A stretch of 64,000 nucleotides of DNA. Source: Croceivirga sp. (GTDB lineage Bacteria > Bacteroidota > Bacteroidia > Flavobacteriales > Flavobacteriaceae). A program made the translations under genes and the position numbers. Each line of letters starts with the position of its first letter. The stretch's first letter is position 1. This document shows, one piece after another, positions 27,366 to 35,305 of the stretch. The notes beneath the pieces are model-generated. The model made no database searches. It was not told the origin of the DNA and saw nothing but the letters and a program-made list of their open reading frames with translations. The stretch spans positions 1-64,000 of the forward strand of contig JANQSA010000018.1 of the NCBI GenBank assembly GCA_028284285.1, read 5' to 3'.

Positions 27366-27694
27366 GGTTCCTCGGGCGCCAACTCCACTTCTACACCGTC
27401 CAGATCCTCTGTGATCCGGATTTGACATCCCAGCCGACTGTTGTCCCGTACAAAAAACGCCTCAGATAGCATGGCTTCTTCGTCATCCGATTTTTCCGGG
27501 AGGGGATGCCCGGAGTTCACATAGCACTGGCAGGAAGCACACATTGCCATACCACCGCAAATACCGATAGTCCCTTCCGGGGCCAGCTCATAGGAACGGA
27601 CCACCTCCATGAGGTTCATATTCATATCCGTAGGGGCGTCTACTTCGTGGAGTACTCCCTCTCGATCGGTTATTTTTATTTTGATGTCGCTCAT
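27362..27694 (-). CDS. 2Fe-2S ferredoxin (adrenodoxin-like)
   Basis: 110 residues. The cluster ligands are C46, C52, C55 (CGGMAMCASC) and C90 (LGCQIRI), the C-x5-C-x2-C...C spacing of [2Fe-2S] plant/adrenodoxin ferredoxins. The DLDGVEVELAPEE C-terminus is typical of the bacterial adrenodoxin subgroup. It lies in the same orientation as the ferredoxin reductase type gene at 28037-29098, with the DUF559 relic in between. The likely role is electron transfer for Fe-S assembly or redox enzymes. It overlaps the ABC gene end by 4 bp. Confidence 0.93.
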   Translation of the reverse strand: MSDIKIKITDREGVLHEVDAPTDMNMNLMEVVRSYELAPEGTIGICGGMAMCASCQCYVNSGHPLPEKSDDEEAMLSEAFFVRDNSRLGCQIRITEDLDGVEVELAPEEP

Positions 27695-27708
27695 TGTAAA
27701 ATCCAGAA

Positions 27709-27750
27709 TAACCCTCCCTCCTAAAAAGGAGGGATTAAGGGAGGTGTAAA
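27709..27750. repeat. Left terminal inverted repeat of the DUF559 element
   Basis: 42 bp running TAACCCTCC...GGTGTAAA, itself containing a hairpin (CCCTCC, loop TAAAAA, GGAGGG at 27716-27733). Its reverse complement aligns over its full length, with several mismatches and one gap, to the repeat at 27998-28039. The two repeats bracket the decayed DUF559 reading frame, whose last codons (TPPLIPPF) are encoded by this repeat. Confidence 0.7.
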
Positions 27751-27997
27751 CCCGTTTTCCTCAAATTGAACAATATAGTCCTCAATTACTAAAAGTACGT
27801 TTTCCATATGGTTCAAAACTTCATAATCAGAAAAACGCAACACGTTTATATTCATCTATGGGTTTTTGTCTGTGAAAATCGTAGCCATACATTTGACTAA
27901 GCTTCAACTTTTGCCATAATCGAATTTCCGATTTGGTAGCATTGTTTCGAAGTTGCCTTGCTAATTCTTTACGTTTTGGATTGTACTTTACTATCAT
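27721..27997 (-). pseudogene. DUF559 (restriction-endonuclease-like) gene with internal deletion and frameshift
   Basis: From the ATG at 27997 the minus strand encodes MIVKYNPKRKELARQLRNN, then KSEIRLWQKLK and YGYDFHRQKPIDEYK, the start of DUF559 proteins, before stopping after 56 codons. A different frame continues with VLRFSDYEVLNHMENVLLVI and ends TPPLIPPF at a TAG (27721-27723), the DUF559 C-terminus. The middle (the PD-(D/E)xK core with the VDFYC and EIDG-like motifs, usually 35-45 residues) is missing, and the frame shifts at the joint. The product cannot be active. It is embedded between 42-bp inverted repeats inside the Fe-S/redox gene set. Confidence 0.75.
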
Positions 27998-28039
27998 TTT
28001 AACACACCCCTCAATCCCCTCTTTCTAGAGGGGAGGTTA
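27998..28039. repeat. Right terminal inverted repeat of the DUF559 element
   Basis: 42 bp running TTTAACACACC...GGAGGTTA, with an internal perfect hairpin (CCCCTCT, loop TTCT, AGAGGGG at 28016-28033). It is the partner of 27709-27750. Its outer three bases (TTA at 28037-28039) are at the same time the stop codon of the reductase gene read on the minus strand. Confidence 0.7.
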
Positions 28040-29098
28040 GTTAATTGCTTTAATAACGGCTTTGGGCGCTTCTTTTTTACTCCCGTCAAACCCTTCCACA
28101 CCTCCTACGGTAGTATACTTCATTATATATTTTTTATCCGGGTGTATCCGCTGGTAAGCGCTTTGGCACATTAAGGTGGCCTCGTGGAAACCGCATAGAA
28201 TCAACTTTAATTTCCCGGGATAGGTATTTACGTCACCAATGGCATAAATTCCGGGAATATTGGTTTGATAATCCAGGGTATTATCTACTTTAATCGCGTT
28301 CTTTTCTATTTCCAAGCCCCAATCCGCAATAGGGCCCAACTTTGGAGAAAGCCCAAAGAGCGGAATAAAAGTATCCACTTCAATGCTGAGATGCTCTTCA
28401 TCATTGCCGTTTTTACGCACCAAAACGGCCTCTAATTTAGACTCCCCTTCCAACGCTACCACTTCTGCAGGGGTGATCAGCCGAATCTTTCCCAAATTCT
28501 TCAACTCTTGTACCTTTTCCACGGAATCCAGGGCGCCACGAAATTCATTCCTGCGATGGACCAAGGTAACCTCCTCTGCCACATCTGCTAAAAAAATGGT
28601 CCAATCCAGGGCAGAATCCCCGCCCCCGGCAATGAGCACTTTTTTTCCACGATACACCTCAGGATCACGAATGATATAGGTCACACCATTCTCCTCATAT
28701 TTTTTAAGATTTTCCAGAATAGGCTTCCGGGGCTCAAAACTTCCCAACCCCCCTGCAATAGCAACTACCGGGGCATGGTGTTTCGTACCTTTGTTAGTGG
28801 TTACTACAAAAGAGCCATCCGCTAACTTTTCAATAGTATCTGCTCTTTCTCCCAAGGTAAATCCCGGCTGAAACGGCTGTATCTGCTCCATTAAATTGTC
28901 TACCAATTCCCCGGCAAGTATTTCCGGAAAACCTGGGATATCGTAAATGGGCTTTTTAGGATAAATCTCCGCACACTGTCCGCCAGGTTGGGGCAGCGCA
29001 TCGATCAAATGACATTTTAACTTTAGAAGTCCCGCCTCAAAAACTGCAAAAAGCCCAGTAGGGCCCGCACCAATAATCAAAATATCGGTAGTAATCAT
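28037..29098 (-). CDS. Ferredoxin-NADP reductase type 2 (thioredoxin-reductase-like flavoprotein)
   Basis: 353 residues. The FAD-binding motif is IIGAGPTGLFA (residues 8-18), followed by PQPGGQCAEIYPKKPIYDIP. The NADPH-binding site is LIAGGGDSALDW at about 157-168, and GIYAIGDVNTYPGKLKLILC is near the end. There is no redox-active CxxC, which separates it from thioredoxin reductase and places it with TrxR-like FNRs (YumC type). It probably reduces the 2Fe-2S ferredoxin encoded downstream. It follows nfu in the same direction with a 59-bp gap and ends inside the inverted repeat of the DUF559 element. Confidence 0.88.
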   Translation of the reverse strand: MITTDILIIGAGPTGLFAVFEAGLLKLKCHLIDALPQPGGQCAEIYPKKPIYDIPGFPEILAGELVDNLMEQIQPFQPGFTLGERADTIEKLADGSFVVTTNKGTKHHAPVVAIAGGLGSFEPRKPILENLKKYEENGVTYIIRDPEVYRGKKVLIAGGGDSALDWTIFLADVAEEVTLVHRRNEFRGALDSVEKVQELKNLGKIRLITPAEVVALEGESKLEAVLVRKNGNDEEHLSIEVDTFIPLFGLSPKLGPIADWGLEIEKNAIKVDNTLDYQTNIPGIYAIGDVNTYPGKLKLILCGFHEATLMCQSAYQRIHPDKKYIMKYTTVGGVEGFDGSKKEAPKAVIKAIN

Positions 29099-29157
29099 AA
29101 TTTTCCGAAAAATATGGGCAAATCTATGGTTTTGAAAGTGTGGCTTTACAACAAAAA

Positions 29158-29403
29158 TCAGGCTTTACTCAGATTAACCACTTCTTCAATCTGAGGGGCA
29201 TATTTTTTTATGGTCATTTCCACCCCGCTCTTTAATGTCATCTGATTTACCGTACACCCTATGCAATTACCTTCCAGGCGCACTTTCACCGAGGTTCCAT
29301 TGTCTATAGACACTAAAGAAATGTCGCCTCCATCGCTTTGCAGAAAGGGACGGATCTCATCCAACGCCTTTTCTACATTTAATTTTGTCTCCTCCTTTGT
29401 CAT
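29158..29403 (-). CDS. NifU C-terminal domain protein (Nfu, Fe-S scaffold/carrier)
   Basis: 81 residues consisting of only the Nfu domain: LQSDGGDISLVS and GNCIGCTVNQMTLKSGVE with the cluster-binding pair C47-x2-C50. The protein carries Fe-S clusters to apoproteins, probably as a dimer. It lies 2 bp after the Mrp-family ATPase stop and 59 bp before the flavoprotein gene, so the three are one operon with matching functions. Typical of the small Bacteroidetes Nfu. Confidence 0.93.
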   Translation of the reverse strand: MTKEETKLNVEKALDEIRPFLQSDGGDISLVSIDNGTSVKVRLEGNCIGCTVNQMTLKSGVEMTIKKYAPQIEEVVNLSKA

Positions 29404-29405
29404 CT

Positions 29406-30545
29406 CTATTTCTTTTTAATGGCAGCACATCCTGCCATGGTAGTAATTTTAATAGCTTCCGTAGGCGGGAGATCCTGATTTCTCTTTACCAATTCCCGTA
29501 CTACGTTTTTGGTCAATGTTTCAAAAGCTTCTTCACTTGGCGTAGCGGTTTGTAAGGCGGCAGGCCTCCCCACATCTCCCGCTTCTCTAATACTCTGTAC
29601 CAGTGGTATCTCTCCAAGGAACGGCACATTTAAATCCTCAGCGAGGTTTTTAGCACCGTCTTTACCAAAGATATGATATTTGTTGTTTGGTAGCTCCTCC
29701 GGAGTGAAATAGGCCATGTTTTCCACGATACCCAAAACCGGCACGCTAATGGCTTCCTGCTGGAACATAGCTACCCCTTTTCGTGCATCGGCCAATGCAA
29801 TTTCCTGAGGAGTACTCACAACAACAGCCCCGGTGACCGGTAGGGACTGCATGATACTCAAATGAATATCCCCGGTTCCCGGTGGTAAATCCAACAACAA
29901 AAAATCCAATTCTCCCCAATGCGCATCAAATATCATCTGATTTAAGGCCTTACTGGCCATAGGGCCTCTCCATATAACCGCCTGATTGGGCTGGGTGAAA
30001 AACCCGATAGACAACATTTTTACGCCGTAGTTCTCAACAGGTTTCATTTTGTTTTTCCCATTAACGTTAATGGAAAGAGGCTTCTCCAAAGCTACATCAA
30101 ACATAATAGGCATAGAAGGGCCGTAAATATCAGTATCCAGTAAGCCTACCTTAAATCCCATTTTGGCTAAAGTAACTGCAATATTAGCAGTGACCGTGGA
30201 CTTTCCTACCCCACCTTTGCCGGAAGCGACAGCAATAATATTTTGAATCCCCGGGATGGGTTTGCCTTTAATTTGATTGACCTTAGGTTTAGTAGGGGCA
30301 TCTACTTTAAGGTTTATCTTGATCTTGGCTTTTTGATATACTTTTTCATGGATAATCTTCAATATCTCTACTTCCGTCTTTTTTCTGGCTTGAAGACTCG
30401 GGTTTTTAATCGTAATATCCACCACTACCTCGTCTCCAAATACCTGCACATTGGTTACTGCTCCGCTTTCCACCATGTTCTGCCCTTCACCCGGTACTGT
30501 AATGAGCTCCAACGCCGCCAAGACCTCTTTTTTAGTAAACTTCAT
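29406..30545 (-). CDS. apbC: Mrp/ApbC-family Fe-S cluster carrier ATPase
   Basis: 379 residues. The N-terminal DUF59/MIP18-like domain is about 1-90, then the ATPase with the deviant Walker A ASGKGGVGKST, DTDIYGPSMPIMF, LLLDLPPGTGDIHL and ENMAYF. The usual CxxC (ligand) motif of the family after ENM is replaced here by AYFTPEEL, a variation seen in Bacteroidetes members, while the C-terminus holds MAGCAAIKK with a single conserved cysteine. It heads the operon with nfu and the flavoprotein. The role is Fe-S cluster delivery. Confidence 0.9.
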   Translation of the reverse strand: MKFTKKEVLAALELITVPGEGQNMVESGAVTNVQVFGDEVVVDITIKNPSLQARKKTEVEILKIIHEKVYQKAKIKINLKVDAPTKPKVNQIKGKPIPGIQNIIAVASGKGGVGKSTVTANIAVTLAKMGFKVGLLDTDIYGPSMPIMFDVALEKPLSINVNGKNKMKPVENYGVKMLSIGFFTQPNQAVIWRGPMASKALNQMIFDAHWGELDFLLLDLPPGTGDIHLSIMQSLPVTGAVVVSTPQEIALADARKGVAMFQQEAISVPVLGIVENMAYFTPEELPNNKYHIFGKDGAKNLAEDLNVPFLGEIPLVQSIREAGDVGRPAALQTATPSEEAFETLTKNVVRELVKRNQDLPPTEAIKITTMAGCAAIKKK

Positions 30546-30726
30546 CTGATATATTTGAATACTATTCGTTTATATTGATTCCAAACCTGCCCGACTCTGT
30601 CGTTCAGGGGGTCTACAAAGATAGCCCAAGCCAGGGAGATTTTATCGTAACAACATTGAAAATAAAGATGATAAGATAACCAGGTATTATACGATGGTCC
30701 ACCTTACCTTTTAAAATCGAATAGAA

Positions 30727-31065
30727 TTATATATCCGGATGAAGTTCCTTTGCCGGGTCCCAAAAGTGTTTTTGGAAATCCACAATTTGATTGTCAACCA
30801 CTTTTATCCCCTCATTTTCCAACAACTGTTGCATCATATGGGTCCCCCCAAAATGGTGCTTCCCGGTTAACACCCCTACACGATTTACTACCCTGTGTGC
30901 AGGCACCTCTTCCATTGCAAATGCCCCATTCATAGCCCAGCCTACCATTCGTGCACTACGTGCTGCCCCCAGATATTTGGCAATAGCCCCGTAGGAGGTC
31001 ACCCTACCATAGGGGATTTGTTTGGCTACTTCATAAACCTTTTCAAAGAAATTGGGTTCTTCCAT
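30727..31065 (-). CDS. Alkyltransferase-like protein (ATL, MGMT-related, no active-site cysteine)
   Basis: 112 residues matching the DNA-binding core of O6-alkylguanine DNA alkyltransferase: QIPYGRVTSYGAIAKYLGA, then ARMVGWAMN and VPAHRVVNRVG. The catalytic PCHR motif reads P55-A56-H57-R58, so the acceptor cysteine is absent. This defines an ATL, which binds O6-alkylguanine and channels it to nucleotide excision repair. The gene starts directly after the LysE-family stop codon (no gap), so it is the last gene of the trmB-lysE-atl set. Confidence 0.9.
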   Translation of the reverse strand: MEEPNFFEKVYEVAKQIPYGRVTSYGAIAKYLGAARSARMVGWAMNGAFAMEEVPAHRVVNRVGVLTGKHHFGGTHMMQQLLENEGIKVVDNQIVDFQKHFWDPAKELHPDI

Positions 31066-31695
31066 TTAATTGTAAAAAATTCGGATCAAGGTGATCATTA
31101 ATAGTATGAGCATTAAGGCACTCAAAATATAATTGGAATTCTTGGAAAATCTATTGGTTTTTGTCTCCAGCTTATTGAAATAAAAAACGTATAAATACAA
31201 TACCGTAAATGTTCCTAGTGCTGCCGCCACCACAAAAACGGTAATATCCTTTGCTTCAAATTGTATCCACCCCGCCTCATTCCACATGGCATTAAGGCTG
31301 CTGTAGTACGGGATGGTCAGAAGATTAAGGGCGGCCAAAAGCGCTCCTTTTAAAAAACTATTCCTTTTGGTCACCGTAATCTGTTGCGGCTTGCGTTTCA
31401 CTTTTCGTTTGGCAGAAACAAAAAAGTAAATAGCAAAGAAAGCAAAGACTACTATTGCCGTTTTCAATAACCAATCAATTACTGTAGGATTATTGTATAA
31501 AAACTTGGAAATGTTCACGGCAATATAGGCTTGCAACATGATCATTGAAGATACGCCCATGCTGAAGATCACCCCATTAAGTTTTCCTTTTTCCACACTG
31601 GTTTTAGCGGCATTCATGTTTAACAAGCCAGGAGGGACAGTCGCCATAAAAGCGGCAGAATACGTAGCAAAAAAAAGAATGAGCAAATGTTCCAT
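31066..31695 (-). CDS. LysE/RhtB-family exporter
   Basis: 209 residues with six predicted membrane helices. The start MEHLLILFFATYSAAFMATV followed by PPGLLNMNAAKTSVEKGKLN has the conserved PPG and the following charged loop of the LysE superfamily, and GVSSMIMLQAYIA is the second helix. These proteins export amino acids or related small molecules; the substrate cannot be told. Start overlaps the trmB stop by one base (TAATG), and the stop abuts the atl start. Confidence 0.8.
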   Translation of the reverse strand: MEHLLILFFATYSAAFMATVPPGLLNMNAAKTSVEKGKLNGVIFSMGVSSMIMLQAYIAVNISKFLYNNPTVIDWLLKTAIVVFAFFAIYFFVSAKRKVKRKPQQITVTKRNSFLKGALLAALNLLTIPYYSSLNAMWNEAGWIQFEAKDITVFVVAAALGTFTVLYLYVFYFNKLETKTNRFSKNSNYILSALMLILLMITLIRIFYN

Positions 31696-32366
31696 TAAAG
31701 GTTAGGCCTGAATTGGATGTAGGTTATTGGTTTTCCTTCTTCAAGATACTGATTTTCATAAAATGTCTGGATTTCCAACACCTCCCCGGGACTACCTTCA
31801 TTCCTGTATACATCGTGGTTGGCATAGATGACCTCACCCCCCAAACCATGTAAAAGCCCCAGGGTATACCCATGTAAAAACTCACTATCTGTTTTTAGGT
31901 GAAGCACTCCCGACGGGTAGAGTATCTGAGCATATTTTTGCAGAAAGCTGGCGTTGGTCATTCGGTGTTTCGTGCGCTTGTACTTTATCTGCGGGTCCGG
32001 GAAAGTGATCCAGATCTCAGCGACCTCCCCAGTATCGAAAAGCAGGTCAATCAATTCTATCTGGGTGCGCAGGAAAGCTACATTTTCCAGTCCTTCCTCC
32101 AAAGCGGTTTTTGCACCTCGCCAAAACCGCGCTCCTTTAATGTCTATACCGATATAATTTTTATCCGGATTCCGACGTGCCAGCTCAAGGGTATACTCCC
32201 CTTTTCCACAACCCAGTTCCAGTAATAGCGGCCCGCTTTTCTTAAAAAAATCGTTCCACTTACCCCGCCATGAAAAACCAGACAACACTTCCTCCCTGGT
32301 TGGCTGGATAACATTTGGAAAAGCCGCATTTTCGGCAAACCGTTTTAACTTATTCTTGCTACCCAA
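31695..32366 (-). CDS. trmB: tRNA (guanine-N7-)-methyltransferase
   Basis: 223 residues from a TTG at 32366 (GSKNKLKRFAEN...), which matches the usual Bacteroidetes TrmB start; an ATG at 32435 would give a 23-residue extension. The methyltransferase core shows the SAM site LLLELGCGKGEYTLELA, then NYIGIDIKGARFWRGAK, WITFPDPQIKYKRTKHR and LKTDSEF. The enzyme makes m7G46 in tRNA. It heads the operon with the LysE-family exporter and atl and is divergent from the MurG-like glycosyltransferase gene. Confidence 0.9.
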   Translation of the reverse strand: MGSKNKLKRFAENAAFPNVIQPTREEVLSGFSWRGKWNDFFKKSGPLLLELGCGKGEYTLELARRNPDKNYIGIDIKGARFWRGAKTALEEGLENVAFLRTQIELIDLLFDTGEVAEIWITFPDPQIKYKRTKHRMTNASFLQKYAQILYPSGVLHLKTDSEFLHGYTLGLLHGLGGEVIYANHDVYRNEGSPGEVLEIQTFYENQYLEEGKPITYIQFRPNL

Positions 32367-32433
32367 AATAAAATAGTATCTGGGCAAAACTAATGATTTC
32401 CACCAAAGCCGGGGTTTTTGTTTCTTTGTAACC

Positions 32434-33546
32434 ATGCAGTCTTCAAAACGGATTTTAGTGGCTCCTCTGAACTGGGGTTTAGGACATGCTACACGATGTA
32501 TTCCCATCATCAAGGCCTTGCTACAACACAGCTGTGAAGTGTATTTGGCGTCCGATGGGGTAGCCCTGTCATTGCTACAAAAAGAATTTCCGGACCTGAC
32601 GGCATTTGAATTGTCTTCGTATAAGATCAAATATGCCGAAAAAGGGAAAAATTTTAAAATAAAAATGCTCTGGGACTCGCCAAAGGTGCTCAAGGCCATG
32701 GCAAATGAGAAAAGGCAGATCAAGCAGTTGGTAAAAACGCATCAACTTGATGGCATCATTTCGGATAACCGACTGGGGGTATATCATAAAAAAATCCCTT
32801 GTGTGTTTATCACGCATCAGCTTAACGTCCTATCCGGGAACACTACCTGGTTCAGTTCTAAAATGCACCAGGGGATCATCAAAAAGTTTAAAGAATGCTG
32901 GGTTCCCGATGTAGCTGGGAAACCCAACCTAACGGGTAAACTGGGGCATCTGAAGAAATCCAAACGCAACATTAAGTATTTAGGGCCTTTGAGCCGATTT
33001 GAAAAGCAGGACCTCATTCCGGTGTATGATATAATGATCCTGCTTTCCGGTCCCGAACCGCAACGTACGCTGTTAGAAGAAAAACTATTGGAAGAGTTAA
33101 AGCAATATCGTGGGAAAGTCCTGTTTGTAAAAGGCAAAATAGAATCTGCCCAACACAGGGAAACCACAACTATAGGCAATGCTTCCGTAACTGTAGTTAA
33201 CTTTATGCAGTCTGGGGAACTGGAAGAGGCCATTAATAAAAGTCGTTTAGTGGTTTCCCGTTCCGGATACACCACCGTAATGGATCTGGCCAAACTGGAA
33301 AAAAAGGCTTTTTTTATCCCTACTCCGGGGCAGTACGAACAAGAATATCTGGCCAAACGCCTGGAAAAACAAGGGCTGGTCCCTTATGCCACACAAGATA
33401 ACTTCTCCATCTCCGATGTAGGGCGGGTAGCCGGTTTTAAGGGATTAACCCAGTTTGATACTACCATGGATTATGCTTCATTGTTTTCTGCCTTCTCCAA
33501 TGTGAAGGAGAACTCGGAGCCTACATCTTCTTCACTTTCCACATAG
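32434..33546 (+). CDS. MurG-like glycosyltransferase
   Basis: 370 residues, GT-B fold. It starts ILVAPLNWGLGHATRCIPII, the N-terminal glycine loop found in MurG/GT28-like proteins. The C-terminal part has RLVVSRSGYTTVMDLAKLEK and FIPTPGQYEQEYLAKRLEKQ, which resemble the UDP-sugar binding region. The donor is probably a UDP-sugar; the acceptor is unknown, and this is not MurG itself. The last 76 bp run antisense into the 3' end of the phoR-type kinase gene. Divergent from trmB. Confidence 0.78.
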   Translation: MQSSKRILVAPLNWGLGHATRCIPIIKALLQHSCEVYLASDGVALSLLQKEFPDLTAFELSSYKIKYAEKGKNFKIKMLWDSPKVLKAMANEKRQIKQLVKTHQLDGIISDNRLGVYHKKIPCVFITHQLNVLSGNTTWFSSKMHQGIIKKFKECWVPDVAGKPNLTGKLGHLKKSKRNIKYLGPLSRFEKQDLIPVYDIMILLSGPEPQRTLLEEKLLEELKQYRGKVLFVKGKIESAQHRETTTIGNASVTVVNFMQSGELEEAINKSRLVVSRSGYTTVMDLAKLEKKAFFIPTPGQYEQEYLAKRLEKQGLVPYATQDNFSISDVGRVAGFKGLTQFDTTMDYASLFSAFSNVKENSEPTSSSLST

Positions 33547-34526
33547 ATTTTTTCGCCATGCGCCTCAATAATATGTTTTACTATGGCCAGGCCCAGACCG
33601 GAACCCCCTTCTTTCCGACTGCCACTTTGGTCTACCCGATAGAAGCGTTCAAACAGGCGGGGAATATGTTGTTTGGGGATACCTTCCCCATTGTCCGTTA
33701 CTCTAACAATTACCCTGTTCTTTATCAAATTCTCAACACTCACTTCCGTAGTGCCGTTCATATGGCCATATTTTATGGAATTCACCAGCAAATTACTTAC
33801 TACCTGTTGTATTTTTTCCACATCACCCAATACATAAATAGGTTCCTGGTATTCAATATCAAAGGTGAGGGTAATTTCCTTTTTGGAAGCCCGCATCTCT
33901 AACAACTCAAATACATTCTTAATCAAATCTATGATATCAAATTTCTCTTTTACCAAATTCATATCCCCGGATTCCAGTTTGGTGATCATATCCAGGTCCT
34001 TGACGATGTAAATCAACCGTTCCACCCCCTTGCTGGCCCGTTTTAAATATTTCTCCCGTACTCTTTTGTCATTGATCGCCCCATCCAACAATGTCAGAAT
34101 ATAGCCCTGTACGGTAAATAAAGGGGTTTTCAATTCGTGTGATACATTCCCCAGAAAGTCCCTCCGGTATTCCTCCCGGATTTTAAGGGTATCAATTTCT
34201 ATTTTCTTGTCTTTGGCAAACTTCTCTATCTCCTCTGTAAGGGTTTTCATATCAGTGGTGATGGGCTTGGAAGAGAAAGAGGAAGACTCCAGCAAAGACA
34301 CATCGTCATATATCTTTTTTACCCTGCGATAGATAAAGCGTTCTACCCGGGATTGAATGATAAAAAAAGCAGAGATAAAGGCAGCCAGCGCAAAAATGAC
34401 AGGGATATACCAAAGGAAACGGTTAAACACAAACAACAACAAGGCCAATGTAGCGGCAAGGGCAAGCGCAATAAAAAGGGAGGAGCGTATCGCAAAGCGA
34501 TACGACTTTTTAAGGGCTACCGCCAT
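33471..34526 (-). CDS. phoR: PhoR-type sensor histidine kinase
   Basis: 351 residues. Two N-terminal transmembrane helices (about 13-33 and 38-57), no periplasmic domain of note. The dimerisation/phosphoacceptor region DFLGNVSHELKTPL has H130, and the ATPase has N-box VVSNLLVNSIKYG, DNGEGIPKQH, and GSGLGLAIVKHI. Together with the OmpR-type regulator upstream (1-bp overlap, TAATG) it looks like the PhoR-PhoB pair conserved in Flavobacteria. The gene symbol is by this similarity and context. It overlaps the 3' end of the glycosyltransferase gene by 76 bp. Confidence 0.85.
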   Translation of the reverse strand: MAVALKKSYRFAIRSSLFIALALAATLALLLFVFNRFLWYIPVIFALAAFISAFFIIQSRVERFIYRRVKKIYDDVSLLESSSFSSKPITTDMKTLTEEIEKFAKDKKIEIDTLKIREEYRRDFLGNVSHELKTPLFTVQGYILTLLDGAINDKRVREKYLKRASKGVERLIYIVKDLDMITKLESGDMNLVKEKFDIIDLIKNVFELLEMRASKKEITLTFDIEYQEPIYVLGDVEKIQQVVSNLLVNSIKYGHMNGTTEVSVENLIKNRVIVRVTDNGEGIPKQHIPRLFERFYRVDQSGSRKEGGSGLGLAIVKHIIEAHGEKIYVESEEDVGSEFSFTLEKAENNEA

Positions 34527-35212
34527 TAGAGTACAAACTTATAGCCGACACCTTTTACCGTTTTAAAGTGATGATCGCCTATTTTCTCACGAAGTTTCCG
34601 GATATGCACATCTATGGTACGCCCGCCAACCACTACTTCATTACCCCATACCTTATCCAAGATCACCTCACGCTTAAACACCTTGCTGGGTTTAGAAGTA
34701 AGCAGCGCCAACAGTTCAAATTCTTTCCTGGGCAATACAATCTCCTCGCCATTGTTCACTATCTTATATTCCTCACGGTTTATGACGATATTGCCCACTT
34801 TTACAATATCTTCAACTTCCGTTTTATCCTCTTTCAATCTTCGCAACAGGGCTTTCACTTTACTTACCAGCACCTTGGGTTTAATGGGTTTGGTAATGTA
34901 ATCATCCGCCCCGGCATCAAAACCAGCCACCTGGGAATAGTCTTCTCCCCTTGCGGTAAGGAAGGTAATTATGGTATTCTCCAGGCCGGGTGTGCTACGC
35001 ATAACCTCACAGGCCTCAATCCCGTCCATTTCCGGCATCATGACATCCAGAATAATCAAATGCGGAATCTTCTTTTTTGCTTTGGCTACCCCGTCTACGC
35101 CGTTTTTGGCGGTGATCACATCATAGCCCTCAGCGGAAAGGTTATAACTCACAATTTCCAAAATATCAGGCTCATCGTCTACAAGAAGTATCCTAATATC
35201 TTTCGTTTTCAT
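34526..35212 (-). CDS. phoB: PhoB-like OmpR-family response regulator
   Basis: 228 residues from the ATG at 35212 (MKTKDIRILLVDDEPD); upstream codons in frame to 35278 give a non-conserved extension. Receiver domain 1-120 (D12-D13, D56 in LIILDVMMP, K in DYITKPIKP). Winged-helix domain about 130-228 (EFELLALLTSKPSKVFKREV, VVVGGRTIDVHIRKLREKIG, VKGVGYKF). It is the first gene of the kinase operon and is divergent from the TonB receptor gene, whose intergenic region carries two Pho-box-like repeats. That context supports the PhoB identity over a generic OmpR-type name. Confidence 0.88.
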   Translation of the reverse strand: MKTKDIRILLVDDEPDILEIVSYNLSAEGYDVITAKNGVDGVAKAKKKIPHLIILDVMMPEMDGIEACEVMRSTPGLENTIITFLTARGEDYSQVAGFDAGADDYITKPIKPKVLVSKVKALLRRLKEDKTEVEDIVKVGNIVINREEYKIVNNGEEIVLPRKEFELLALLTSKPSKVFKREVILDKVWGNEVVVGGRTIDVHIRKLREKIGDHHFKTVKGVGYKFVL

Positions 35213-35236
35213 GACAGTGAACTTAGTGATTTTGCC

Positions 35237-35244
35237 CAAATGTA
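35237..35244 (-). promoter_or_regulatory. Bacteroidetes -7 element for the phoB-type gene
   Basis: The minus strand reads TACATTTG, an exact match to TAnnTTTG, 24 bp before the phoB-type start codon at 35212. I see no convincing -33 TTTG at the usual spacing. Confidence 0.6.
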
Positions 35245-35271
35245 AATATAATACAATAACCCCTGCGCCCC

Positions 35272-35289
35272 TTAACATTGATTTAATGT
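35272..35289 (+). promoter_or_regulatory. Candidate Pho box 1
   Basis: TTAACAT-TGAT-TTAATGT is a heptamer repeat with 4 bp between (7-4-7), the geometry of PhoB Pho boxes (CTGTCAT-N4-CTGTCAC). It ends 16 bp before the -7 element at 35306-35313, the position that replaces a -35 region in PhoB-activated promoters. It lies between the divergent phoB-type and TonB receptor genes. Confidence 0.55.
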
Positions 35290-35305
35290 CATAACGCTAT
35301 GGTAA

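Noticed and set aside
32431-32438. Start codons of trmB (ATG at 32435 on minus) and the MurG-like gene (ATG at 32434 on plus) overlapping within one CATG.
   Set aside because: The family alignment of TrmB favours a later TTG at 32366 (GSKNKLKRF), which leaves a normal 67-bp divergent promoter region.
34568-35245. A 225-codon open frame on the plus strand over the phoB-type gene.
   Set aside because: The minus-strand frame is a full PhoB-type regulator with all motifs; the plus-strand frame has no family similarity and is its shadow.
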